Assembly: GCA_916048095.2 (NCBI GenBank)
Contig: OU696589.1
Coordinates: 4,016,948 to 4,080,947 of the forward strand
Length of the DNA stretch: 64,000 nt
Source: Sacculina carcini
Taxonomy: Eukaryota; Arthropoda; Thecostraca; Sacculinidae
Direction of reading: 5' to 3'
This document shows positions 1 to 11,200 of the stretch, in pieces (position 1 is the stretch's first letter; every line of letters starts with the position of its first letter). The translations under genes were made by a program, and so were the position numbers. Under the pieces are notes generated by a model. It saw nothing but the letters and a program-made list of their open reading frames with translations, was not told where the DNA came from and searched no databases.

Positions 1-67
1 TATATATGTTTACACGCACAACATAGGACACCCACAAGACACGCACACCAACTGTGTTCCACTAACC

Positions 68-371
68 CAGGGGTTCTCAACCTTTTTATGGTTCCATACC
101 CCAAATGGATTGTCGAATACGGTCCCATATCCCCGACTTTACTTGACTGTTCAAATAATTATCATCAATCCTATTATTTGCCAGCATGTCTTCCAGATCC
201 ACGAGTATTTCAATCGCTTGATTTTTCTGTAGTTTATATAGGGATTACTTGGCGAAAAAACCCATGATAATTTATGATTTATAAGTTATTGTTACTTTAT
301 AGCAGTATATCCAGAAATCGAATATCATACCCCCGGTCCTTGGCTGCAGTACCCCCGATTAACAACCTCTG
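68..371. mobile_element. hAT-type MITE, family a (copy A)
   Basis: Ends are CAGGGGTTCTCAACC on the left and the imperfect inverse ending AACAACCTCTG on the right. The flanking 8-mers CACTAACC (60-67) and CACTAGAC (372-379) match at six of eight positions, as an aged 8-bp TSD would. There is no coding capacity. The CAG-start termini and 8-bp TSD point to the hAT superfamily. Confidence 0.72.
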
Positions 372-2426
372 CACTAGACCATGCGGGTAATGGCGTGGTG
401 TGGGATGTGCGAGAGGGGAGTTCCGCCCTGGATGACACCTTTTAGGGGGCGATACAAGAGCAGCTGAAGACGTTGAATTATCACAATACCTGAGTGGTAT
501 TACTCAATGCAATATTTCATATTTGCTGTTCTAATTGCGAATAACTTAAACAAGGCAAGGTCGACTGGAAATAATAATCTCCGAGTAGGTGACTGGAAGG
601 ATACGCTATTATAGAAGTGACTGGAAGTATGCGCTATGCGGTAAGAGGTTCGTCTTTTCATCTGTATCGACATGTGGACTTGATAATTGCCTATTACAGT
701 CGTGTTGGGACACAGCCAATCTCTTGAGACTGAGTGACCCACAAGATTACATTGTGGAGATAGGCAAGCTACGCCACTGTATGTAGTTATAAGCGAGCTA
801 TTGAAGTGGTCATGAAAAAGTTCTGCTATATGCTATAAGTTAAGCCGCACCAATCAACGGCTTTTGATAAGCCAAATAATATATTCGGCCAACAAAAGTC
901 AACCAACATAAATTTTTTTTTCCTGAAGAGTCTTTTCAGTGTACTTACATGTAAATAAATGTCCAACATTATCCAATATTTCAACTGTTTTTTATATATA
1001 TTTTATTACATATAAACTTAGCTTACATTTGTCTTGTCTTTATAATTTTGTGGCGTCTGCACCGGATGTGCATGTTCCCGGCACACGCGCATATCGCCAC
1101 AAGCATCAAATTGCAAGCCATCACTACCACGTGCAAGTGACAGTGTTCGTGCAAATCGAATCCAGCATACCAGCCAAACGCTCCAGGCGACATACGCACA
1201 TACATCAACTGTACATAGTGAACCGCCGGAAACGCACACGCACACACACACCAATTGCTGCATGCATTGCTTATTTGATATATAAACTCGATGTTTTATA
1301 TAGTCGCTAGACAGTCTTGACAGGGCTACTCTCTGTGGCTGGCTCACTCTTGCTTTTTGCGCGCGCGTTATTCTTTTGTACCCATCTTGCGTTCTTGCCT
1401 TGAGAATCTTGTTGCCTGTATCGTTGTTCACAGGCTGCCTTGTCATCATTGTTCTCGCGGTGTTTATGATTGCTATTTTATATGATTATATGATTGTTTA
1501 GTGATTGCTTGTAATAGATTTTGTGTGTGTGTATTAATCTTGTGTTTAACTGGTGGCCATTCGCCACAATTTACTACCATCATCCATCCACCATCTGTGT
1601 GCCTTCAAAGACACATCATTTTTCACAAAATTTGAGTTTGATTGTTGTTCCAGTTGCCATTTTTAATGATTTATCTAAAATTTGCATATGAAATTGAACA
1701 AAATTGTATTGCATTAAATTGTATTAAATAATATTAAATTAAACTCATTGTATTGTGTTAAAGGCATTTATTTAAGCAAAACATGATCTAGTTTTTTCAC
1801 TACCAATAACAATGATATTCTAAAATGTAACGCTTAGTGATAAATTCATGAGGTTATTTTGTGGCGAGTTAGAATAAACCACGCGAGATGTTGCCACAAA
1901 GACAGTCAGAGCACAAGTAACATGTATTGACCCGTATGTGAATTGGTGACCTAGGGCCACGTCAGCAATGGTTGGCACATGATCATGCCACGTCACACAT
2001 GTTAAATACACAATAAAGTTAACTGAGAAAATAGTTTTATCATCCAAACAATATATAAACTATTAATTTAATTAAATTTGTCCATTTCAATTTATACTCT
2101 CAACAAATAATCCAAAGATGACCTCACCGATGCGACCAGGCAAAACAAGACAAAATAAGATACATATGAGACATATGCTGCTCATATGTGCACATTATTA
2201 TGACGTCATATTAATTGATATTAAAATACAAACAATATGACATCATAACAGTTATACAATATTGAAATATTAAAATATGCATAATTCGTGAATACTATAC
2301 AAGTGTGTCCCCCACAATTTCTCCAGGAAGTAAAATATGATTTCTCATATTTGTTCGTTTCTTCATTATTGTTCGAGCTGTCCAAAAATACATTCAGCTA
2401 GCCCTGCTGTTATCAGCGTTCATACA
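372..2426. other. Gene-poor upstream region of opsin A
   Basis: I see no convincing coding region here. The frames that stay open are short and not conserved as protein. It is AT-rich and is repeated at 34210-36268. A perfect CRE-type palindrome TGACGTCA lies at 2201-2208 and is kept in copy B; any regulatory role is speculation. An unrecognised 5' exon of the opsin could lie here or between 2819 and 3697. Confidence 0.4.
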
Positions 2427-2580
<154 letters not shown>

Positions 2581-2631
2581 GGTTTTTCTGTGCGTCTCCT
2601 AGTGTAGAGTCTGATTAGGCTGTATCGGTGA

Positions 2632-2818
2632 CAGTGGCGGCGCCAGGATTTTCCGGATGGGTGGGGGCTAAGGAAGAAGATGCGTTGGCTTGACGAAACA
2701 CGAGGAACTACACTCGAGATGTTTATGGTACGAGTTTGTAGGCCAGCTCATAGGGAGGGGGTTTGGCATATATTTGGGGGATTCAGCCCGTGTAAGCATT
2801 GTCTTGGTGCCGCCACTG
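2632..2818. mobile_element. hAT-type MITE, family b (copy A)
   Basis: Terminal inverted repeats are CAGTGGCGGCGCCAGGA on the left and the inverse of CAGTGGCGGCACCAAGAC on the right. Length is 187 bp with no ORF. Flanks ATCGGTGA and ATCGATAT keep only part of an 8-bp TSD, so the insertion is old. Confidence 0.75.
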
Positions 2819-3031
2819 ATCGATATGCATGCGGAATCCACTTAGCAGACGTCAAAAGCAAACAAACAATATGGTTTTGCACGCATCCGTGTGTCGGCCT
2901 GCATTAGAACATACATACATATCCAAACACGCAAGCGCATGCATGAACATACACACACACACACACACATTGTTTCATCTCATGTATATCGCTCTGAAAT
3001 TCGGGCTTCCGTTACAAAGGTGAAGAGTGAT

Positions 3032-3283
3032 CAGAGCCGTAGCAGCCGCCCCCCGTACCCCCCGGCCGGGGGGCCGGAATGTTGAGGGGCCCGTTGCTTC
3101 ACGTATGATATTAATATTTATTATATTATTTATGTATAACCTTTGCCTTTTTGCTCAGATGTTTTCACCTGAGCTTGAATTATGTGATTTGTCCAATATA
3201 TACATTCATTATTTGGTGATTTATTTATAATGGGGTCCCCAAGTGTTGCCTTTGGGGGGGCCTAATTCCTGGCAACGGTTCTG
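3032..3283. mobile_element. hAT-type MITE, family c (copy A)
   Basis: Termini are CAGAGCCGTAGC and the inverse GGCAACGGTTCTG. The element is flanked by a perfect 8-bp direct repeat AGAGTGAT (3024-3031 and 3284-3291). It is about 250 bp, non-coding and has a GC-rich left end. The exact TSD makes it a clear hAT-type insertion. Confidence 0.85.
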
Positions 3284-3697
3284 AGAGTGATATATATGAC
3301 ATATATGATGTATGTGTGAGTGTAATATTTAGCGCAGTCAAACCATGTTTTTTCAATACAAGGAGTATCACCTGACACATTACCTGGTTTTTATCCATAC
3401 AATTTACAGTATTTTTTCAAAATTCTGACCAGCTAGTCGATAACTTGAGCGGCAGTCTCCAATTGAACGACATCGCTAATTGAACGGCTCTACGGGGGAA
3501 GGTTTAAACAATAGAACGACATGCCGCTGAAATAGAGAATTTAGGATATATCCTGTTTGCTTACTCGTATCTATCTTGTTAGTGTTTTCTATGTTCACTG
3601 ATAGTGCTTCTGTCTACACTTTTGAGTTGTTTCATGAACTACATGCATATGTGTTCTGTGTGTATGTATGTATGCGTGTGTGTATGTGTGTATGTAG

Positions 3698-3846
3698 ATT
3701 TTCCAGTTGGCTGTACGTGAATTCTACTCAATTGACGCTCAGCTTACCACCGGAGTTGCGCAGTAATACTCCGGCCCACTGGGCCTGTTTCCCTCAGCCA
3801 CACCCGGTGTGGCACAGTCTGTCTGCCTACACTCTCATCGTCCTCG
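3698..3846 (+). CDS. Opsin A exon a (N-terminus, start of TM1)
   Basis: The acceptor is TATGTAG after a GT-rich tract and the donor is GTAAGA at 3847. It encodes an extracellular stretch with an NST glycosylation site and proline-rich sequence, then HPVWHSLSAYTLIVL entering TM1. The frame is also open upstream to an ATG at 3576, so either this ATG is the start, with a cysteine-rich leader read from the GT repeat, or an earlier exon supplies it. The same choice exists in copy B. Confidence 0.75.
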
Positions 3847-5423
3847 GTAAGAGAGCAGTTGAGCGCAGTTACCAAAACAACGTACAACACAATACCTTTA
3901 TCCTCCCAGTGTTCGCATATGGGATCAAACACTGTGTGGTCAACTTTCTCCCGATATGCTTAATCGATTCCAAAAGTAAGATCACCATCAAGTAGTTTAT
4001 CAATATATCACTGTCTCTTTTGTTGGTGGTGTAGTGGTAGCACACCCGCCCCACAAGCGGGAGGTCCGTGGCTCGAAACCCGGCGGAGGAGACCTTTTTT
4101 GGGCAAATCCAACAGCCCCTGTCCACCCAGCAGTAGATGGCACCAGATGTCAGTCATGCGTTGTACCATGCTTTCTGGGGAGGTGGCCATCTGGTGTACG
4201 TCTTCCGTCCTTGTGGCACCATAGAATGGGGAAGGTCGATTCTGCGGTGGCAGCGAGGTGCACGGGACACACCTGTTGTGTTCATAAGCTTCGGCTTCTT
4301 ACCGTGTAGCAGCTGTCACTTGATACCTTTAACGATGTAGCGTCTACAAATGCTTACTTAACCCGTGAATATAACTAAATTGCTACGGTAAATGAGTTGG
4401 CATATAATAGCTCCAGTGTCAGTGGTGAAATTCGCGGGTGCTGATTGCTTGTGCAGGTCTGGTGAGCTTGATTGGAAATTGCATGTCACTGCTGGTGTTC
4501 ACACGCTCCAGCTGTGTGAAAATCCGCGGCAGACGGCTCCTCATTAGTCTGACATTGAGCGACCTAGGAATGACCTTGACCCAGTTTCCCATAGTGATCG
4601 GTAATTCGCTGCATCATCGCTGGTCTGCGCCGGTGTGGACCTGTCAGGTGGGCCCAATTTCGACCTCGAATTCGAACTCAGACAGTCCTCGATCCATGCA
4701 AGTCCAAGTTGATTCCAAATCGCTCTTATACCGTGTCAAAAAATTATTATTATCCACGATGTTGTATGAATTTATTCATAAGTGTAGGAATTAAATAGCG
4801 GAATTATGCAAACAATCAAATAGATACATAGGAAACCATCAAAATTATGATAAATATGTTGATATCAAGCATTTTTAACGTGCTTGCTGAATATTTTGCA
4901 GAAACAAAGGACAAATTCAAGCTTTAGCATCGCACATCTATCCAATGTCTTCATTTTATGTGAATGTTGTTTACCTAATCGATGATGATAATATGTGAAG
5001 CGTGAGTTGTTCACTTACTTCGGTCAATATTTACTTTCGTCTGTGACGCAGGTTGAATGTCTATAAAGCATTGTTTAGCTAGATAATATTGCCTCTAAGC
5101 TGCCGATCAGCTTAAACGTGTTAGACGCTTAGCTTGAACATAATTTTCCAGCTATTTAATTGCATTTGTCGTTTCTCTATCGACGCAGCATTTACAACAT
5201 CGCACTGTCAACGTTCCATCAGTGAGAATGATGTGTACATTGTGTATTTGCCAATGCTAATCATTCCACACATCCCACACATCCATTCATGTGTGTAGCA
5301 TCAATTTGTCATCCAGATCAATATGCTAATAAGAATCTCAATCGGAAAGGACGCTTCTCAGACACACCGGAATTTGTCTGCCGATATATTAGCCATGATT
5401 GTATGTATGTGTGTGTGTGTGTG

Positions 5424-5458
<35 letters not shown>

Positions 5459-8248
5459 GTGTTTGTGTGTGTGTTTGTGTGTGTGGTAGATGTATGGCTA
5501 CTGTGGTGGAGTGTTTGGAACGGCGTCACTGCTCAACTTGTGCATGATAGCCGTCGAGCGACACATTGTACTTGGCAACTTTCCCAGTGAGTGTGTGTAT
5601 GTGTGAGTGTGTGTTTATCAAACAGTCAAAAAGCCGATCAAGACATTAAATGCGTTGTCAAGAAAACAAACACGTTATGAGCAAAGTTTTAGATGTATAA
5701 TTATGTTGTGTAATACGAGTATTGTGTAATAATTGTGTAATGTGTAATACGAGTAATGTATAATAAATAATGTGTAATGTGTAGCAATTCTGAAAAATCC
5801 AAACTTAAATGCTGATATGTAAGCGGTCGAAACTGCTGAAGCAGTCCTCTGATATTTTTTTATAAATAATTTTTCCAAAATCACATTTTTCCGAATACGT
5901 TCGAGCGAAATTTATTATGGTTCATTTGGAATTGTATTTTGAGCATTTCGGTGGTAATTTGGGAAACCAAAACTTGGAAGAATGATAAAATTTACATAAT
6001 AAATAACAATTTAAATAAAAAATAGTATAAAAAACATTAATTCAAGTAATTTGTATATTTTTAAATATAATATTTAACAGATTTTTTGCATTTGCGATAT
6101 TATCCGGGCTTAATTTCAGTTTTAGTGATCACGTTAAAATATACACATATGCCGCTGGCTCATTGGCAGAGTACGGTCTGCATGCTCGCGAGTCTAACGC
6201 TGAAATTCTGGCAGTGTGGCTGTTCTCAGTCGGCTGGATGGCTGTGCCATTGATGGGCGTCAGCCGCTATGTTCCAGAAGGCTTCATGACCAGGTAACTT
6301 TTGCCACCTGGGCCTCTTCGATTCATGGTTGGACTCCGTGGAGTAATGGTGGAACACCCGCCTCACCGTGGTTCGAGTCTCGGCGGAGGAAAATTTATTT
6401 GGGCGAATTCTATAATCCAACAGCCCCTGTTCACCCAGCATTGAATAATATCAGATATCAGTCATGTGTTGTGTCATGCATTCTGGGGAGGTGGCCCTCT
6501 CTAATACGTCTTCCGTCCTTGTGGCGTCATAGCGTGGATAGGGTCGGTTCTGCGGTGGCAGCGAGCTGCACGGGGCATTTTCTAGTCATTTCTAGCTGTA
6601 ATAGAAACTTTTTTAATTAGAAAAGTGTATTGATAAAAGAACAAAACTGTGAACTGTGGTGTAATCGTGTGTAGTGAGAGAGAGAGTGTGTGTGTGGAAG
6701 ATTGTGAGTGCGTGAACGTGTTAGTGTGTCTATGTGTGATCGTGTATAGTTGAATTGTATATTGCGTGCGAGAGTGTGTGAGCGAGTGTGTCTAGTTGTT
6801 TCGGTGTGTGTGTGTGCAGTTGTTTCGGTGTGTGTGTGTGTTCGTGGTCTGGTCTGGTTGTGACCTCTTGTAGGCGCGCGTGGGGCGGTGATGCCCACGC
6901 GCGCCTGTCTGTAATATAATTTACATTTTTGTTTTTGCTACAAGCTATTTCGGCGTTTTTGTTTGGAAGTGGTTTTTGTCTGCGACCCGGCTTCAGCAGC
7001 GGAGACAGTGCCCTCCAGTATTAGCAACGGCCTGGAAGATTTGGTGGGGTGCTCGGCGGCGTGTCAGGTTGGTGTGCAGGGGGACGGCAGTGCAGCATGA
7101 TGCCGGCGGGAGGCAGCTGAGGAGCTGTGGCCGAGGGATGCTGGTCGTCTCGCCTGCACTGGTGCTAGACTCGTCGCCGGGCAGATGGAAGATCGCTGGT
7201 GGAGGCTGCTAATGCTGGAGGGCATGTGAGAGAAAGGAACTGCTGAAGCCGGAGGAGAAATGACGAACGACGACGACGGTGCGGCTTGCGTGTGCGGCGG
7301 AGTCACGGCTGTCTGCGACGGGGTGCTGAATAGCACGGGTGTCGGCGGGAGCACGGTGGGTGCTGGGGTCGAGGTGTTGTGTCCTGTCGCGGCAGCCGGT
7401 GATGAAGAGGACGGCAGGCTGCGGCGGAGCACTGAAGAGCACGGGCGGAGGCGGGAGCGTGGTGGACGCTGGGGCCTGACGTGTTGTGTTTCGCCGCAGC
7501 CAAGGTGTGTGCATCTGGTGGAGGCCGTCGTCTAATTAGATTTTGGTTATTGGTTCATTTTTCCTGGTTTGCTTGGTTCGCGGTTTTTTGTTGATTTATG
7601 TTTCTTTAAAAACAGGTGGAGGTGTGGTGTAATCGTGTGTAGTGAGAGAGAGAGTGTGTGTGTGGAAGATTGTGAGTGCGTGAACGTGTTAGTGTGTCTA
7701 TGTGTGATCGTGTATAGTTGAATTGTATATTGCGTGCGAGAGTGTGTGAGCGAGTGTGTCTAGTTGTTTCGGTGTGTGTGTGTGCAGTTGTTTCGGTGTG
7801 TGTGTGTGTTCGTGGTCTGGTCTGGTTGTGACCTCTTGTAGGCGCGCGTGGGGCGGTGATGCCCACGCGCGCCTGTCTGTAATATAATTTACATTTTTGT
7901 TTTTGCTACAGAACACACCCAAAAAGATTAATTATAATTAATCGTGCATTCGTTGTTTGTTAAGCGACCGTTTGACTAGACCAGTGGTTCTTATCCTTTT
8001 TCTCTGATTCTCCACTTCTTGATGAGCCATCTCCTCATTTTCCACAACAGCGCTGATAAATTCAATAAATGCAGTTGTTACATCAAGAAGTCATTAGAAA
8101 CAAAAATATATGAATTTAAATTGATAAAAACACACATTTGTCCTGTTCTGTCCGACCTTTAGCTTCCCACTTGGTAACTCTTCCATTCCCCACCAGTGGG
8201 GAATTCCCCACAGGATAAGAGCCACTGGTCTAGACAAACAATGTTGGT

Positions 8249-8282
<34 letters not shown>

Positions 8283-11200
8283 CGGCAGTTGTACTTTTGA
8301 TTATCTGACAAAGGATCGCAACGTAATCATCTATATCGCCATGTCAATTTGTCTCTGCTACGTTCTGCCCCTGGTCACCATAGTCTACTGCTACTTTAAC
8401 ATATGCCAGCTGCTCAAGAATATTCCTCAGCAGAATTTGGAAACCGATTTCGGCACCCCGATCCAGGTGAATGAACGCTGCACGCGTGGTGCAAATTTTC
8501 ATAATATATTATAAATTGTAAATATATAAATTATTAGTATGTATTATAAATTGTCAATGTAAATTTAATTATCATAGTTTTGTGTGAATTCAAGTTGATA
8601 ATATCATCAGTGAGACTTGGAAAATGTATGATGTCTGGAGTTTGCAGTTTTTGTGTATGTGTTGAAAAGGTTAGGGCTGATATATGAGAAATTTTTACAG
8701 TATTTTATCAAATATTTGACTATCGCAATGCCAAATTATATCCACCCGCCAAAATTTTATGTTTTGGTCAACTCAATATTCTACCCTTTCTAACTGTGTT
8801 AACTCCGCCTCCGTTTGTTATTATTGATTTCAAATTTGATCTCTTCTTCTGGTTGTCTCTCTCTTTATGAATCTGTGGTGCGCCACGTGCAACAACGTCA
8901 CGCAACACTTCGGGGAGCCTGCCAGAAGCACACGCGCAGTATCCTTTGCCCTTGCAGCATTTTGTGTGCGGCATCATATTACACAATCCTATGCATCTGT
9001 ATGTACGGTCCAGCCTTGTGCATGTGTATCCTGTGTGTCATGAACATTCCGGAACGGCTGAACGTTTATTGTCGAGAATTTCAATATAAGACAAATGAAT
9101 CTGAAAAAATAACATATTGAATTATTGTAGTTGAAATACAACAATTAATATCAAGCGCAAACAGTAGAATGATATCTAACACTTACTGCGCAGTGCACAC
9201 TCAATTTCGTGATTATTATTGTTTGTCGCACCAGCATGGGCAAGCAGTGATGCCAGTTGTCGGAGTTTGGCTATTTTTACGAACACCTCTGACATCACTC
9301 CCTCACGTGAAAATCAGCAAAACGTCGGTTTCGCTGAATTCTTCTTCCCGTTCTTGATACACTTGGCAAGAATTGGAGTGCATCAGATCCTGGAGTGATG
9401 GCGTCTGCTGTTGTGCCCTCTTCGCCAGTCTCCCCACTGTGGTCGGGTGGACCAGCTCCATCCTCTCGATCAGGACGCTCTGCGGTTACCGTCTTGCACC
9501 GGTCGAGGTGTACGCATCCCTCTCTTTCGTCAGCATGTTTCAGAAATACGTTTCCGCCTTGTGTGCTTTGACCGTTTCCGCCTTGACTTGCTCATCTGTT
9601 TGTCGTCAAGCAGGCATTTGATGGCTTGTTTCGCCGTCTGAATCACCCGCTCGGTCTGCCCGTCTGCTTGAGAGTGGTACGGGCTCGTGCGCCTCTTTTC
9701 AATGCCTAGCTCGTGGCACACCGTTCTTATGATACCACCGTCAACATCTCTTCCTTGATCAGATATCAGCGTTACCGGGCTCCCATGGCGGTAGATCCAT
9801 TCATTCTGAAAGGCGGAAGAAACTGACACCGCTGTTTGATCCTTCATGAGTATTAATTCGACGAATTTTGAAAAATTGTCGATTATCACTAGCAGGTATC
9901 TGAATCCATCTTCACTCCAGGGAAGCGTGGCGATATCCATTGAGACCGTTTTCCGAGGGGCCGGTTCGCCATACCTGGGTATCTGCATGGTCACCTTTGG
10001 CTCATAGGGTCGTTTATGACGCGCACAAGTCTGGCAACAGCTGCAAACTGTCTTGACTGTGTCGTGCATGCCTATCCAGTACAACTCTGAACGCAGGGCC
10101 TCCAGCGTTTTCTCAATCCCGAAATACCACTGCTTGGGATATTGAGCAGTGATATCACCTTGAAGCTTGTCCGGAAGAATCACACGCTTCCGCTTCATCA
10201 GCAGCACATCTTTCAAATGCATGTGCTCACATCGCTTGAACCGACCTTCCCTTATGCCACCAAGTTCTCTGAGTTGACGTTTTGCGCCGGATATCGATGC
10301 GTCGTCGTTCTGAGCCCTTCTGAGCTGGTCAATATTGCATGATTCGACATGATATATGCATTTTTCGGCATTTTCGTGGTCGATGAGCGTTGGATCGATT
10401 GGAGATTCCAATCTACTCAAATGATCAGCAGCTGCATTTTTCACCCCTGCTCTGTACACCACTGTACCCTCTTGGGTCCTTCTGCCTCTTCATCCATACC
10501 AGAGGATTGTGGTCTGTAATGAATACCACCTTCTTGGCCGCTTGCAAATACTGCCACCATTTTCGAACGGCGGCGACCATTGCCCAAGCTTCCAGTTCTC
10601 CGGCAGAGTAATTCTTTTGTGCGGCTGTTAGTCCTGCCGAAAAGAAAGATATCGGCTGGAGTTGCCCTTTACCATCTTTCTGTGTCAGCAACCCTCCAAC
10701 TACCGTTGTACTTGCGTCTGTGCTCACATAGAACTCTTCGGACCATTTTGCTGCACGCGAAAGACATACTTGCTGAACGCTGCACGCGTGGTGCAAATTT
10801 TCATAATATATTATAAATTGTAAATATATAAATTATTAGTATGTATTATAAATTGTCAATGTAAATTTAATTATCATAGTTTTGTGTTGATTTAAGTTGA
10901 TAATATCATCAGTGAGACTTGGAAAATATTTGATATCTGCAGCTTGCAGTTTTTATGTATGTGCTAAATATGTTAGGGCTGATATATTAGAACTTTTTAC
11001 AATATTTTATCAAATATTTGACTATCGCATTGCCAAATTTTGTCCACCCGCCAAAATTTTATGTTTTGGTCAACTCAATATTCTACCCTTTTTAACTGTA
11101 TTAACTCCGCCTCCGTTTGTTTTTATTGGTTTTAAATTTGACTTCTTCCTCTGGTTGTTTTTCTCTCTCTCTTTCTGAATCCTTCTCTGGTCCTTCAACG

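Larger units (their letters stand above)
6655..7910 (+). mobile_element. TRIM-1: small non-autonomous LTR retrotransposon
   Basis: Two direct 288-bp repeats (6655-6942 and 7623-7910) start TGTGGTGTAATCG and end TTTTTGCTACA. They enclose only about 680 bp of GC-rich sequence. A 4-bp TSD GAAC flanks it (6651-6654, 7911-7914). A purine-rich AAAAACAGGTGGAGG precedes the right LTR, so the sense strand is +. I see no gag or pol and no tRNA-type primer site. Copy B lacks it, so it inserted after the duplication. Confidence 0.87.

Noticed and set aside
2201-2208. Functional CRE site controlling the opsin
   Set aside because: A single palindromic 8-mer far upstream, conserved in the second copy only because the whole segment was duplicated recently.
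4034-4110. tRNA gene on the + strand
   Set aside because: A- and B-box-like parts are present but the acceptor stem does not pair, and the same sequence with a shared body occurs four times. It is the head of a SINE.
6118-6169. Earlier acceptor (TTTCAG, 6114-6119) for opsin exon d
   Set aside because: It would read on in a frame that does not give the TM4 sequence; the GGCAG acceptor at 6165-6169 keeps the phase from exon c.
7064-7535. Proline/alanine- or glycine-rich proteins in the TRIM-1 interior
   Set aside because: GC-rich sequence opens frames on both strands and I recognise no domain. Only one frame is kept in both copies, and that is reported as a possibility, not a gene.
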